64,000 nt of DNA from Roseomonas sp. OT10 (lineage in GTDB: Bacteria; Pseudomonadota; Alphaproteobacteria; Acetobacterales; Acetobacteraceae): NCBI RefSeq assembly GCF_020991085.1, contig NZ_CP087719.1:2872001-2936000 (forward strand), written 5' to 3'. This document shows, one piece after another, positions 11,640 through 20,541 of this stretch. Both the position numbers and the translations under genes were made by a program. Numbering within the stretch: the first letter of the stretch is position 1; each line of letters opens with the position of its first letter. Below the pieces are notes generated by a model. It was not told the DNA's origin and ran no database searches. It worked only from the letters and a program-made list of their open reading frames with translations.

Positions 11640-12179
11640 ATGCGCCTCCTGCTGGTCCGCCACCTGCCGGCCGAGATCGCGCCCGGCCTCTGCTACGGCA
11701 GGCTGGACCTGCCACCCGGCCCGGTGGAGGCGGCCGAGGCGCTGGCCGGCTGCCTCGCCGCTGCCTGGAACGGGGGTCCCGCCCGGGTCTGGACCAGCCC
11801 CGCCCGCCGCTGCGCCACGCTGGCCGGGACGGTCGCGCAGCGCCTGCGGGCCGTGCCGGAGCCGGACCCTCGCCTGCTGGAGCTGGATTTCGGCCGTTGG
11901 GAGGGCCTGTCCTGGGATGCGATCCCGCGCGACGGGCTCGATGCCTGGGCGGCGGACCCGGCCGGCTTCGCACCGCCGGGCGGCGAAAGCGGCGCCGCGC
12001 TGCTCGCCCGCGTCGCGGCCTTCGTCGCCGACCGCCGGCGGGAGGGCGCGAGCGGCGTCGTGGTGACGCATGGCGGGCCGCTGCGCCTGCTGCCGGCGCT
12101 GCTGCGCGGCACGGCGCCGGACCTGCTGGCCCCTGCCCCGCCGCCCGGCGCGTGGCAGGTGGTGGAGGCGGCGGGCTGA
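11640..12179 (+). CDS. cobC: Histidine phosphatase, probable alpha-ribazole phosphatase
   Basis: Histidine phosphatase fold: catalytic RH at residues 7-8 (MRLLLVRH), ELDFGRWEG in the middle and the second His in VVTHGGP. In a cobalamin cluster such a protein is likely to dephosphorylate alpha-ribazole-5'-phosphate in lower-ligand assembly; that role is inferred from context and from the short, CobC-like length (179 residues). Alternative ATGs at 11610 and 11628 are in frame. It is transcribed away from cobU with about 115 bases between the starts. Confidence 0.75.
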   Translation: MRLLLVRHLPAEIAPGLCYGRLDLPPGPVEAAEALAGCLAAAWNGGPARVWTSPARRCATLAGTVAQRLRAVPEPDPRLLELDFGRWEGLSWDAIPRDGLDAWAADPAGFAPPGGESGAALLARVAAFVADRRREGASGVVVTHGGPLRLLPALLRGTAPDLLAPAPPPGAWQVVEAAG

Positions 12180-12383
12180 TCCGCCACCCCCGGCCGATTC
12201 AGTTTGCCACATCTCCCCTGGCCTCGCCCCGGTACCGGGACGGCCGGAAATGCTCTAAGCCTCCGCGCCTCGGAGCATGGCGCCGGGCGGGGAACCCCGC
12301 CCGCGGGAGGCGCCGGAGCACCGGGTGACGCCCCGAACGGCCCGCCGCCTGGCCGGCCGCCAGCGAAGGAACCGCCCCCGCCG

Positions 12384-13103
12384 ATGGCCTCCCCCTCGAC
12401 GGATGGCCTGGCCCGCACCCCGCCGGACCAGACGATCCCCGCCCCGCCGTCCCCCCCTCCCCCGCCCGGGGCCGCGGACACCGGGCACGACCCCGCGCAC
12501 GGGTCGCGCGCCCCGATCAGCCGGATCGTGGCGGAGGTGGCGGCGGCCTGCCCGGGGGAGCGCATCACCCTCGGCCAGATGGCGGAGATCTTCGGCGACC
12601 GCGCCTTTGGCCTGCTGATCCTGCTGCTCTGCCTGCCGGCGATGCTGCCGGCCATGGCCACGGTCTTCGGCCTGCCGATCCTGCTGCTCGGGGTGCAGAT
12701 GGGGCTGGGCTGGCGCAGCCCGCACCTGCCGGGCTTCATGGCGCGGCAGTCGATCCGGCGCGTGGACCTGCTGCGCCTGTCCCACAGCGGCTCGCGCTGG
12801 CTGGGCAAGATCGAGCGCTTCGTCCGCCCGCGCCCGGGCCCGTTCAACTCCCCGATGGCCGACCGGGTCGTGGGATGGCTGACGGTCTGCACCGCGATCC
12901 TGCTGATCCTTCCCGGCCCCGGCACCAACGGGCCGCCGGCCTTCGGCAACATCGTCATGGCGCTGGGCGTGGTGGAGCAGGACAACCGCGTCATCGGCCT
13001 GGGCATGCTGCTGACCCTGCTGGGCGTGCTGGTCGGCACCGCGATGCTGGTGGCGATGGGCTGGGTCGGGCTGCAGGGGGCCAGCTACGTGCTGGGCTAT
13101 TGA
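12384..13103 (+). CDS. ExoD-like membrane protein
   Basis: 239-residue protein of the ExoD family, named after a Rhizobium meliloti gene affecting exopolysaccharide production and alkali sensitivity; biochemical role unknown. A Pro-rich N-terminus (about residues 1-40) precedes the conserved domain (ISRIVAEVAAACPGERITLGQMAEIFGDRAFGLLILLLCLPAMLP). Several membrane segments follow. The frame is open from 12204; the ATG at 12384 with GAAGGA 13 bases upstream is chosen because the earlier part is low-complexity and unlike the family. Confidence 0.82.
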   Translation: MASPSTDGLARTPPDQTIPAPPSPPPPPGAADTGHDPAHGSRAPISRIVAEVAAACPGERITLGQMAEIFGDRAFGLLILLLCLPAMLPAMATVFGLPILLLGVQMGLGWRSPHLPGFMARQSIRRVDLLRLSHSGSRWLGKIERFVRPRPGPFNSPMADRVVGWLTVCTAILLILPGPGTNGPPAFGNIVMALGVVEQDNRVIGLGMLLTLLGVLVGTAMLVAMGWVGLQGASYVLGY

Positions 13104-13113
13104 GTCCCCGGCC

Positions 13114-13680
13114 TCAGCGCGTGGCCCCGGGCGTCCAGGTGACGTCCAGCATCCCGCCCCCGTTCAGCACCCGCGACAGCACGAAGAGGTGGTCGGACAG
13201 CCGGTTGAGGTAGCGCACCGCGTTCGGCCCGACCGCTTCCTCCGCCGCCAGCCGGACCACCAGCCGCTCCGCCCGGCGCACCACCGTCCGCGCCACATGC
13301 GCGTGCACCGCCGCGGGGGTGCCGCCCGGCAGGATGAAGGAGGTCAGCGGCGGCAGCTCCGCATTCATGGCCGCCACCTCCGCCTCCAGCCGCGCCACCT
13401 GGCTGTCGGCGATTCGCAGCCGCGACCGCCCCTCCTCCCCGCCGCCACCGGGGACGCAGAGATCGGCACCGAGGTCGAAGAGGTCGTTCTGCAACCGCTC
13501 CAGCATCGCGTCCTCGTCCCCCGCCGCGTTCAGGCGCACCAGCCCCAGGCAGGCATTGGCCTCGTCCACCGCGCCGATCGCCTCGATGCGCAGCGAGTCC
13601 TTGCGCACCCGGCTGCCGTCGCCGAGCGAGGTCTCGCCGGCGTCGCCGCCGCGCGTGGTGATGACATCCAGCCTGACCAT
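13114..13680 (-). CDS. Cob(I)alamin adenosyltransferase, PduO type
   Basis: ATP:cob(I)alamin adenosyltransferase of the PduO/MMAB fold, 188 residues. The N-terminal TRGGDAGETSLGDGSRV, FDLGADLCVP, FILPGGT, RRAERLVV and NRLSDHLFVLSR are the family hallmarks. A GTG at 13689 overlapping the tonB stop is possible, but the ATG at 13680 has GGAG eight bases ahead and gives the family's usual MVRL start. Last gene of the CDF-TonB-PduO series. Confidence 0.94.
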   Translation of the reverse strand: MVRLDVITTRGGDAGETSLGDGSRVRKDSLRIEAIGAVDEANACLGLVRLNAAGDEDAMLERLQNDLFDLGADLCVPGGGGEEGRSRLRIADSQVARLEAEVAAMNAELPPLTSFILPGGTPAAVHAHVARTVVRRAERLVVRLAAEEAVGPNAVRYLNRLSDHLFVLSRVLNGGGMLDVTWTPGATR

Positions 13681-13685
13681 GCGGC

Positions 13686-14603
13686 TCACTCCATCCGGAA
13701 GACGACGCGGTAACGGTGGTTGGCCCAGACCGGCCTCCCCTCGCGCAGGGCCGGGGCGAAGCGGCAGCGCCGCACGCCTTGCCTGGCCCAGTCGTCGAGC
13801 GCGGGGACGCCGCTGGATTCGCCCACCCGCGCCGCCACCACGCGCCCGTCATCGGACAGGCGCAACAGCAACCCGACCGCGCCCGTGACGCGGTCGCGGC
13901 GCAGGTCCGGCGGATAGCCGATCGCCTCGGCGCAGCCCGGGCGGGGTGCCCCGGGGCCACGTGTCTCCCCCTCCGGCCCGCCGGCGCCGGCACCGAGCCG
14001 CACGCCGCCCATCGCCGCGTCCAGCGCGAGGTCGACGACCCCCGCCGCATCGGCCGCCTGCGCCGCGCGCCGCTCGGAGGGCGGCCGCGGCGGGGCGGGC
14101 GGCGGCAGCGGCATCGCATCCGCCACGGGCTCGCTCGCGGGCGGCGCCGGCAGGGCGGGCAATGGGGCGGGCAGCGGGGCGCCGTCGGGAGCAGCGGGCC
14201 GCGGCGCGGCCAGGGATGATGGCGACGGCAGATCGACCGTGTCCGGGGGCGGAGGCGGGGGAAGGCTCGCCATCGGGGATGGCGGGGCCGGCGCATCCGC
14301 CGGCGGCGGGGCGGCCGGCGCGGGCAGCGGCGCGGCACCGGGCCGCGGCGCGGTCCCACCCTCCCCCTCCCCGGACCAGACCAGGGGGATGCCGGCCATC
14401 ACCGGGACGTCCCGCAGTGGCGCGCGCTGCGCCAGCCACAGCGCCACCGCCATCGCGCCGCCATGCAGCAGCACGGAGAACGCGCCGCCCCGGAGGGAGA
14501 CGCCGGAAGCGGCACGGCGCGGCGGGCGGGCCTGCGGCCGGCGCAGCGGCCGGCCAGGCCGGCCAGGCCGGCCGGCAGCAGGAGCCGGCCGGCGGGGTGT
14601 CAC
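13686..14603 (-). CDS. TonB-like energy transducer
   Basis: 305-residue protein with TonB architecture: short Arg-rich cytoplasmic start, one membrane segment (about residues 38-55, FSVLLHGGAMAVALWLAQ), a long Pro/Ala-rich periplasmic spacer, and a C-terminal TonB domain (CAEAIGYPPDLRRDRVTGAVGLLLRLSDDG split across its start, ending VRRCRFAPALREGRPVWANHRYRVVF). The GTG at 14603 overlaps the stop of the CDF gene (GTGA). No exbB/exbD or receptor gene is adjacent. Located beside a PduO gene, it may energise corrinoid or metal uptake; this is inference. Confidence 0.8.
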   Translation of the reverse strand: MTPRRPAPAAGRPGRPGRPLRRPQARPPRRAASGVSLRGGAFSVLLHGGAMAVALWLAQRAPLRDVPVMAGIPLVWSGEGEGGTAPRPGAAPLPAPAAPPPADAPAPPSPMASLPPPPPPDTVDLPSPSSLAAPRPAAPDGAPLPAPLPALPAPPASEPVADAMPLPPPAPPRPPSERRAAQAADAAGVVDLALDAAMGGVRLGAGAGGPEGETRGPGAPRPGCAEAIGYPPDLRRDRVTGAVGLLLRLSDDGRVVAARVGESSGVPALDDWARQGVRRCRFAPALREGRPVWANHRYRVVFRME

Positions 14604-15487
14604 AGCACCACCACCCCGCTGTGCTTCGCCTTCCCTTCCGGCTCGACATGGATGCTGATCACCGCCTGGCCCAGCGCCTCGCGCAGCGCGGCCTCGACCC
14701 GGTCGCAGATGACGTGCGCCTCCTCCACCGTCATCGCGGCGGGGACGACGAGGTGGAAGTCGATGAAGGTGTAGCGGCCGGCGCGCCGCGTGCGCAGGTC
14801 GTGCGCCTCCAGCGCGCCGACCGCGTGCTGCGACACCGCGTCGCGGATCTTGGATTGCAGGTCGGGCGGCGCGGCCTCGTCCATCAGCCCGCCGACGCTT
14901 TCCCGCAGCAGGCGCCAGCCGGAGAACAGGATCATCGTCGCGGTGACCGCGGCCATCAGCGGATCGAGCCAGAGCAGCCCGGTCACCGTGACGAGGCCCA
15001 CGCCGATCACCACGCCGACCGAGGTCACCACATCCGCCATCAGGTAGTGGGAATCCGCCACCAGGGCGGGCGAGCCGTAGCGCTTGCCGCGCCGGCGCAG
15101 GATGGTCGCCCAGACGGCGTTCACCGCCGCGGCCGCCGCGGAGAGCGCCAGGCCGATCAGCGGCCGGTCGGGCGCCGACGGATTCTGCCAGGCCGACCAG
15201 ACCTCGCGCAGGATCAGCGTGGCCGCCGTCACGATCAGCGCCCCTTCCAGCACGGCGGAGAAGTACTCCGCCTTGGCGTGGCCGTAGGGGTGGTTGTCGT
15301 CGGCCGGCATGGAGGAGTAGCGCACGGCCGCCAGCGCCGCCGAGGCGGCGGCGACGTTGACGACCGTCTCCAGCATCTCCGCGAAGAAGGCGGTGCTGCC
15401 GGTGATCCACCAGGCAGCCCCCTTCATCGCGAGGACGGAGAAGCCGACGGCCAGGCTGGTCCAGGCGGTGCGTTCGGAAGGCGACAT
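14600..15487 (-). CDS. Cation diffusion facilitator (CDF) family transporter
   Basis: Divalent cation/proton antiporter of the FieF/CzcD type, 295 residues. The signature DNHPYGHAKAEYF and the second metal site ADSHYLMADVVTS are present. About six membrane helices precede a cytoplasmic C-terminal domain with FIDFHLVVP and a terminal HVEPEGKAKHS. The frame is open to 15550, but MSPSERTAW at 15487 is the natural start. First gene of an overlapping trio with tonB-like and pduO-like genes. Metal specificity cannot be read. Confidence 0.9.
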   Translation of the reverse strand: MSPSERTAWTSLAVGFSVLAMKGAAWWITGSTAFFAEMLETVVNVAAASAALAAVRYSSMPADDNHPYGHAKAEYFSAVLEGALIVTAATLILREVWSAWQNPSAPDRPLIGLALSAAAAAVNAVWATILRRRGKRYGSPALVADSHYLMADVVTSVGVVIGVGLVTVTGLLWLDPLMAAVTATMILFSGWRLLRESVGGLMDEAAPPDLQSKIRDAVSQHAVGALEAHDLRTRRAGRYTFIDFHLVVPAAMTVEEAHVICDRVEAALREALGQAVISIHVEPEGKAKHSGVVVL

Positions 15488-15580
15488 GGGCGCGGCATAC
15501 CGCGCCGCAGCGCAGCGCGGCCATACACCAGTTTGGTCGCCCCGGATCAACTCGTAGCCGCGGCTACACCCCCGCCCCGG

Positions 15581-18500
15581 TCAGACGGAGAAGTACTTGG
15601 CGCGCGGGTGGTGCAGCACGATCGCCGAGGTCGACTGCTCCGGGTGCAGCTGCCACTCGTCGCTGATGCTGACGCCGATCCGCCCGGCATCGAGCAGGCG
15701 CAGCAGCCCCTCCTGGTCCTCCAGCCGCGGGCAGGCGGGGTAGCCGAAGGAGTAGCGGCCGCCGCGGTAGCCCTGTTGCAGCATGCGGTCCATGTCGCGG
15801 TCGTCCTGCGCGGCATAGCCCCATTCGGCGCGGATGCGCTTGTGGACGTATTCCGCCATGGCCTCGGCCATCTCCACCGACAGCCCGTGCAAATAGAGGT
15901 AGTCCTGGTAGCGGTTGTCGTCGAACCAGGCGCGCGCCACGTCCGACGCCTTCTGCCCGACGGTGACGACCTGCAACCCGATCACGTCGCGCGCGGCAGG
16001 CCCATCGCCGATGTCGCGCACGAAGTCGGCGATGCAGTCGCCGTCCTGCTTCGGCTGGCGCGGCAGGGTGACGCGCCACACCTCCGTCTCGCCATCCGGC
16101 TCGAACAGGACGAGGTCGTTGCCCTGGCCGGCGCACTTCCAGTAGCCGTAGATCGCCTGCGGCTTCAGGATGTCCTCCGCCTCGGTCAGCGCCAGCATGC
16201 GCTTGAGCACCGGGCGCAGCTCCTGCTTGGCCCAGCCGAGGAAGTCGTCCAGCGAGCGGCCCTGCTTCCGGAAGCCCCACTGGAACTGGTAGAGCGAGCG
16301 CTCGTTGATGAAGGGGATGATCGCCTTGGGCGGCGCCTCGATCACGCGCGGCCCCCAGAAGGGCGGCGTGGGCACCGCCTCCTCCGCCGTCATCCGCTCC
16401 CGCCGCGCCTTCGCCTCGTTCACGTCCACGGGGGCGAAGCCGCGCGGGTCGGCGGTGCCGAGCGTCCGGCGCTCGTTGCGCGACTTGCCGACGCGCTTGG
16501 CCTGGAGGGCCGCGAGGTAGTCGTCGAAGCCGTTGCCCATCACCCGGTCCATCAGGTGCAGCCCGTCGAAGGCGTCGCGCGCATAGGCGACGCGCCCGAC
16601 CCCGCCGCCATTGGCGTAGGCGCGGACGCAATCCTCCTCGACGTAGTTGCGCGTCAGCGCGGCGCCGCCCAGCAGCACGGGCACGTCCACGCCCTGGCGC
16701 GCCATCTCCTCCAGGTTCTCGCGCATCACCACGGTGGACTTCACCAGCAGGCCGGACATGCCGATGGCGTGCGCGCGGTGCTCCTTCGCCGCCGTGACCA
16801 TGTCGTTGAGCGGCACCTTGATGCCGAGGTTGACGACCTTGTAGCCGTTGTTGGTGAGGATGATGTCGACGAGGTTCTTGCCGATGTCGTGCACGTCGCC
16901 CTTCACGGTGGCGAGGACGATGGTGCCCTTCTCCTGCCCCGCGATCCGCTCCATGTGCGGCTCCAGCCAGGCGACGGCGCTCTTCATCGTCTCGGCCGAT
17001 TGCAGCACGAAGGGGAGCTGCATCTTGCCGGCGCCGAACAGCTCGCCCACCGTCTTCATGCCGTCCAGCAGCAGCTCGTTGATGATGGCGAGCGGCGCGT
17101 GGCCGGCGGCCATGGCGGCGGCCAGGTCCTCGTCCAGCCCCTTGCGGTCGCCGTCGACGATGCGCTCCTTCAGCCGCTCCTCGACCGTCTCGGCCTTCTT
17201 GCGTGCGCCAACCTCGGCCGCCTTGCGGCCCGCGAACAGCTCCAGCAACTTCTGGAGCGGGTCGTAGCCCTCGCTGCGGCGGTCGTAGATCAGGTCTTCC
17301 GCGACCTTCACCTCCTCGGCCGGGATCAGGTGCAGCGGCTTGATCTTCGACACGTGGACGATCGCGCCCGTCATCCCCGCCTTGACGGCATGGTCGAGGA
17401 AGACGCTGTTCAGCACGTGCCGCGCCGCCGGATTCAGCCCGAAGGAGATGTTGGACAGGCCGAGGATGATCTGGATGTCCGGGAAGCGCTCCCGGATCAT
17501 GCGGATGCCCTCCAGCGTCCACAGGCCCAGCTTGCGGTCGTCCTCGTTGCCCGTCGCGATGGTGAAGGTCAGCGGGTCGATCATCAGGTCCGACTGCGGC
17601 AGGCCGTGCCGGTCGCAGGCGAACTCCACCAGCCGGGTCGCGATGCGCAGCTTGTCCTCGGCCGTCTTGGCCATGCCGACCTCGTCGATGGTCAGCGCGA
17701 TGACGGCCGTGCCGAACTTCTTCGCGAGCTTCATGCGGTCCGTCGCATGGCCCTCGCCATCCTCGAAGTTGATCGAGTTGATGATGGGCTTGCCGCCGTG
17801 CAGCTTCAGCGCCGCCTCGATCACCGGGGTCTCGGTGGAATCGATCACCAGCGGCGCGTTCACGCTGCCGGTGAAGCGGCGGATCACCTCGTTCATCTCC
17901 GCCATCTCGTCGCGGCCGACGAAGGCGGTGCAGACATCGAGGCTGTTCGACCCTTCCGCCACCTGCTCGCGCCCCATGGCGACGCAGCCGTCCCAGTCAT
18001 GCGCCGCTTGCCGCTCGCGCCACGCCTTGGAACCGTTGGCGTTGCAGCGCTCGCCGATGGAGAAGTAGGCGTTCTCCTGCCGTAGCGGAGTCGCGGCGTA
18101 GAGGCTGGCGACGCCCGGCACCCAGACCGCCTTGCGCGCGACCGGCGCCGGACGGTGCCCCGCCCCGCCCAGCCGGCGCAGCATCGCATCCAGCGCGGCG
18201 ATGTGCGGCGTGGAGGTGCCGCAGCAGCCGCCGATCAGGTTCACCCCGTCCTCGGTGACGAAGCGTTCCATCCAGCTCGCCATCTCGGCGGCACCCAGCG
18301 GGTAGTGCGTCTTCCCGTCCACCAGCTCCGGCAGGCCGGCATTGGGCTGCACGGAGACGAGGCCGCGCCAGGCGCCGGCCAGGTAGCGCACGTGCTCCGC
18401 CATCTCCTGCGGGCCCGTCGCGCAGTTCAGCCCGACAAGCGGCACGTCCAGCGCGTCGATCACCGTCGCGGCGGCGGCGATGTCGGGGCCGACCAGCAGC

Positions 18501-19093
18501 GTGCCCGTGGTCTCCACCGTCACCTGCACGAAGACGGGGATGTCGCTCCCCGCCTCCCGCTTGGCGGCCTTGGCGGCGTTGACGGCGGCCTTGATGAACA
18601 GCGTGTCCTGGTTGGTCTCGGTCAGCAGCGCATCCGCCCCGCCCGCGATCAGCCCGCGGCACTGCACCAGCAGCGCCGCCTCCAGCGTGTCGTAGTCGAT
18701 GTGGCCCAGGCTGGGCAGCTTGGTGCCCGGGCCGATGTCGCCGACCACCCAGCGATGGCGCCCGTCGGCGAAGCTCTCCGCCGCCTCGCGCGCCAGCTCG
18801 ACGGAGAGCTTGTTGATCTCGTGGGCGCGGTCGCCGAGCTGGAACTCCTCCAGCGTGATGGGCGAGCCGCCGAAGCTGTTGGTCAGCACCATGTCCGACC
18901 CCGCCTCGTAGTAGCCGCGGTGGATCTCGCGGACCATCTCGGGGCGGGAGAGGTTCAGCACCTCCGTGCAGTTCTCCTTGCCCCAGTAGTCCTTCTCGAC
19001 GTCGAGGGTCAGCGCCTGCACACGCGAGCCCATGCCGCCGTCGCAGAGCAGCACGCGGTCGCGCAGGGCGTCGAGCAGATGGGGTCGGGACAT
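15581..19093 (-). CDS. metH: Cobalamin-dependent methionine synthase
   Basis: Transfers the methyl group of 5-methyltetrahydrofolate to homocysteine via methylcobalamin. All four modules are in one 1170-residue chain: homocysteine domain with zinc cysteines (GLNCATG near residue 223, GGCCGTST near 288), pterin domain, B12 domain (DVHDIGKN, axial His near residue 734), and reactivation domain (RYSFGYPACP near residue 1112). Full length, so not the split form known in some alphaproteobacteria. Thirteen bases separate its ATG from the upstream regulator gene, so both share the operator at 20054-20075. Confidence 0.97.
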   Translation of the reverse strand: MSRPHLLDALRDRVLLCDGGMGSRVQALTLDVEKDYWGKENCTEVLNLSRPEMVREIHRGYYEAGSDMVLTNSFGGSPITLEEFQLGDRAHEINKLSVELAREAAESFADGRHRWVVGDIGPGTKLPSLGHIDYDTLEAALLVQCRGLIAGGADALLTETNQDTLFIKAAVNAAKAAKREAGSDIPVFVQVTVETTGTLLVGPDIAAAATVIDALDVPLVGLNCATGPQEMAEHVRYLAGAWRGLVSVQPNAGLPELVDGKTHYPLGAAEMASWMERFVTEDGVNLIGGCCGTSTPHIAALDAMLRRLGGAGHRPAPVARKAVWVPGVASLYAATPLRQENAYFSIGERCNANGSKAWRERQAAHDWDGCVAMGREQVAEGSNSLDVCTAFVGRDEMAEMNEVIRRFTGSVNAPLVIDSTETPVIEAALKLHGGKPIINSINFEDGEGHATDRMKLAKKFGTAVIALTIDEVGMAKTAEDKLRIATRLVEFACDRHGLPQSDLMIDPLTFTIATGNEDDRKLGLWTLEGIRMIRERFPDIQIILGLSNISFGLNPAARHVLNSVFLDHAVKAGMTGAIVHVSKIKPLHLIPAEEVKVAEDLIYDRRSEGYDPLQKLLELFAGRKAAEVGARKKAETVEERLKERIVDGDRKGLDEDLAAAMAAGHAPLAIINELLLDGMKTVGELFGAGKMQLPFVLQSAETMKSAVAWLEPHMERIAGQEKGTIVLATVKGDVHDIGKNLVDIILTNNGYKVVNLGIKVPLNDMVTAAKEHRAHAIGMSGLLVKSTVVMRENLEEMARQGVDVPVLLGGAALTRNYVEEDCVRAYANGGGVGRVAYARDAFDGLHLMDRVMGNGFDDYLAALQAKRVGKSRNERRTLGTADPRGFAPVDVNEAKARRERMTAEEAVPTPPFWGPRVIEAPPKAIIPFINERSLYQFQWGFRKQGRSLDDFLGWAKQELRPVLKRMLALTEAEDILKPQAIYGYWKCAGQGNDLVLFEPDGETEVWRVTLPRQPKQDGDCIADFVRDIGDGPAARDVIGLQVVTVGQKASDVARAWFDDNRYQDYLYLHGLSVEMAEAMAEYVHKRIRAEWGYAAQDDRDMDRMLQQGYRGGRYSFGYPACPRLEDQEGLLRLLDAGRIGVSISDEWQLHPEQSTSAIVLHHPRAKYFSV

Positions 19094-19106
19094 GGTGCTC
19101 AGGTCC

Positions 19107-20042
19107 TCAGGCCGCGAGGGCCGCTTGGGGCACGCGCCGGGCGGGCCACAGCCGCACCTCCAGCGGGCCCGCGATCGGAAGGGGCGGGGCAAGGGTGCAG
19201 CCGGCGGCGCCGAGCCAGCCGGCCACCTGGGCGTCGTCGAAGCCGGGCCAGCGATGCGCGTGGCGCTCCAGCAGCGCGGCGCGGTCATGCGGGCCAAGAT
19301 CGACCAGCAGCAGGACCCCGCCCGGCGCCAGCACCCGCGCCGCTTCGGCCAGCACCGCCGCCGGGTCCTCGGCGTAGTGCAGCACCATCTGCAAGGTCAC
19401 CGCGTCGAAGCCGGCATCCGGCAGCGGCAGGCGGTACATGTCCGCCTGGCGCACGGCGCAACGGCCGGCGAGGCCCCGCTCCGCCAGCCGGGCACGGGCC
19501 AGGGTGAGCATGGCGCGGGAGGCATCGACGCCCAGCGCGCTCTCCGCCCGCTCCGCCACCAGCTCCAGCATGCGCCCCGTGCCGGCCCCGATGTCCAGCA
19601 GCCGGCCGATGCGCGGCGGCAGCGCCTCCAGCACGGCGGCCTCGATACGGGCGGCGGGCAGGTCCAGGGCGCGCATCTCGTCCCAGTCGGCGCCCTGGCT
19701 GCGGAAGGCCTCCGAGGCCTCGCGCGCCCGTTCGGCGGCCAGCCGGGCGGCGGCGCGGCGGTCGGCCGCCAGCTGGGCGTCCTCCTCCGGCAGGCGGGCG
19801 AGCAACGCCCGGACCAGCCCGGCGCCGGCGGGGATCTGGAAATACGCATTGGAGCCTTCCGGCGTCCGCTCCAGCAGCCCGGCTTCGGTCAGCAGGCGCA
19901 GGTGACGGGACAGGCGCGGCTGGGACTGGCCGAGCACGGCGCAGAGGTCGCTGACGCACCACGCACCGCGGGCGCAGAGCGCCAGCAGCCGCAGGCGGGT
20001 CGGTTCGGCGGCGGCGCGAAGTTGCGACAGGAGGGCTTCCAC
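19107..20042 (-). CDS. sahR: ArsR-type regulator fused to a SAM-binding methyltransferase domain (SahR-like)
   Basis: 311 residues: an N-terminal winged helix of ArsR type (about 1-85, recognition region CAVLGQSQPRLSRHLRLL) joined to a Rossmann methyltransferase-like domain with LLDIGAGTGRM as motif I. This fusion beside metH is the layout described for SahR, a repressor of the methionine/SAM cycle that senses S-adenosylhomocysteine. The name is by architecture and context. GTG at 20042 is the first usable start; no ATG is in frame between it and the operator. Co-transcribed with metH and probably autoregulated. Confidence 0.85.
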   Translation of the reverse strand: MEALLSQLRAAAEPTRLRLLALCARGAWCVSDLCAVLGQSQPRLSRHLRLLTEAGLLERTPEGSNAYFQIPAGAGLVRALLARLPEEDAQLAADRRAAARLAAERAREASEAFRSQGADWDEMRALDLPAARIEAAVLEALPPRIGRLLDIGAGTGRMLELVAERAESALGVDASRAMLTLARARLAERGLAGRCAVRQADMYRLPLPDAGFDAVTLQMVLHYAEDPAAVLAEAARVLAPGGVLLLVDLGPHDRAALLERHAHRWPGFDDAQVAGWLGAAGCTLAPPLPIAGPLEVRLWPARRVPQAALAA

Positions 20043-20053
20043 GGTTGGACAAT

Positions 20054-20075
20054 GACATAAAGATATCCTTATGTC
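20054..20075. promoter_or_regulatory. 22-bp palindromic operator, probable SahR site
   Basis: Bases 20054-20075 read GACATAAAGAT then ATCCTTATGTC, a palindrome centred on GATATC with a single mismatched pair. It lies 11 bases before the sahR-like start on the minus strand and 6 bases before the plus-strand ATG at 20082. It is strikingly AT-rich within very GC-rich DNA. Position and symmetry fit a regulator site serving both directions. Confidence 0.85.
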
Positions 20076-20081
20076 TAGCCG

Positions 20082-20504
20082 ATGGCTTGGTTCCTGGACT
20101 CGCGCATCCCCGTTCAGGCCGTCCCCGACCTGCCTGCCCTGGCGGAGGCGCTGGCCGGCGGCGGCCCGGCCGCGCTCGTCGTGCCCCTCCCCTTGCCGAC
20201 GCTGCCCCCGGGCGCGGTGGCACAGGAGGCCACGGATGCCGTCGCGCATCCCGTGGCCTGCTCCTGCTGTGGCGGCATCGCCCGCCCCGCCCTGGCCGTG
20301 GCGCTGGACCGCCTGTTCCAGGCGCGCGTGCGCGGCGCGGCGCCCTGGTTCGACCGCGTGCTGGTGCTGGGTGGCGCGGCCGATGCGCTGCCGGTGGTGC
20401 TGCGCGAGGATGTGTTGACGGCGGCGCGCTACCGGCCTCCGGCCGAGGCCATGCCACCCGCCGGGCCATCCCCGACGGACGACAACCCCTTCGCCGAGGG
20501 CTGA
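20082..20504 (+). CDS. Small CobW-like CxCC protein without a GTPase P-loop
   Basis: 140 residues. The central part (CSCC at 60-63, then ARPALAVALDRLF, then WFDRVLVLGGAADA) follows the stretch of CobW/COG0523 metallochaperones running from the CxCC metal site to the strand before their LADP motif. The N-terminal Walker A loop and the C-terminal CobW domain are absent, so it would not hydrolyse GTP. It is divergent from sahR-metH and its ATG is 6 bases past the operator, so co-regulation is likely. No ribosome site is visible. Resemblance is by eye only and function is unknown. Confidence 0.6.
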   Translation: MAWFLDSRIPVQAVPDLPALAEALAGGGPAALVVPLPLPTLPPGAVAQEATDAVAHPVACSCCGGIARPALAVALDRLFQARVRGAAPWFDRVLVLGGAADALPVVLREDVLTAARYRPPAEAMPPAGPSPTDDNPFAEG

Positions 20505-20541
20505 CCGGGCGGGGGCGGCAGGCGCCGCCCCCGCAGCCGCC

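Noticed and set aside
13946-18085. Very long plus-strand open frame across tonB, CDF and metH
   Set aside because: It is antisense to well-supported genes, and its composition (strings of Arg, His, Gln, Gly) is that of a shadow frame in GC-rich DNA.
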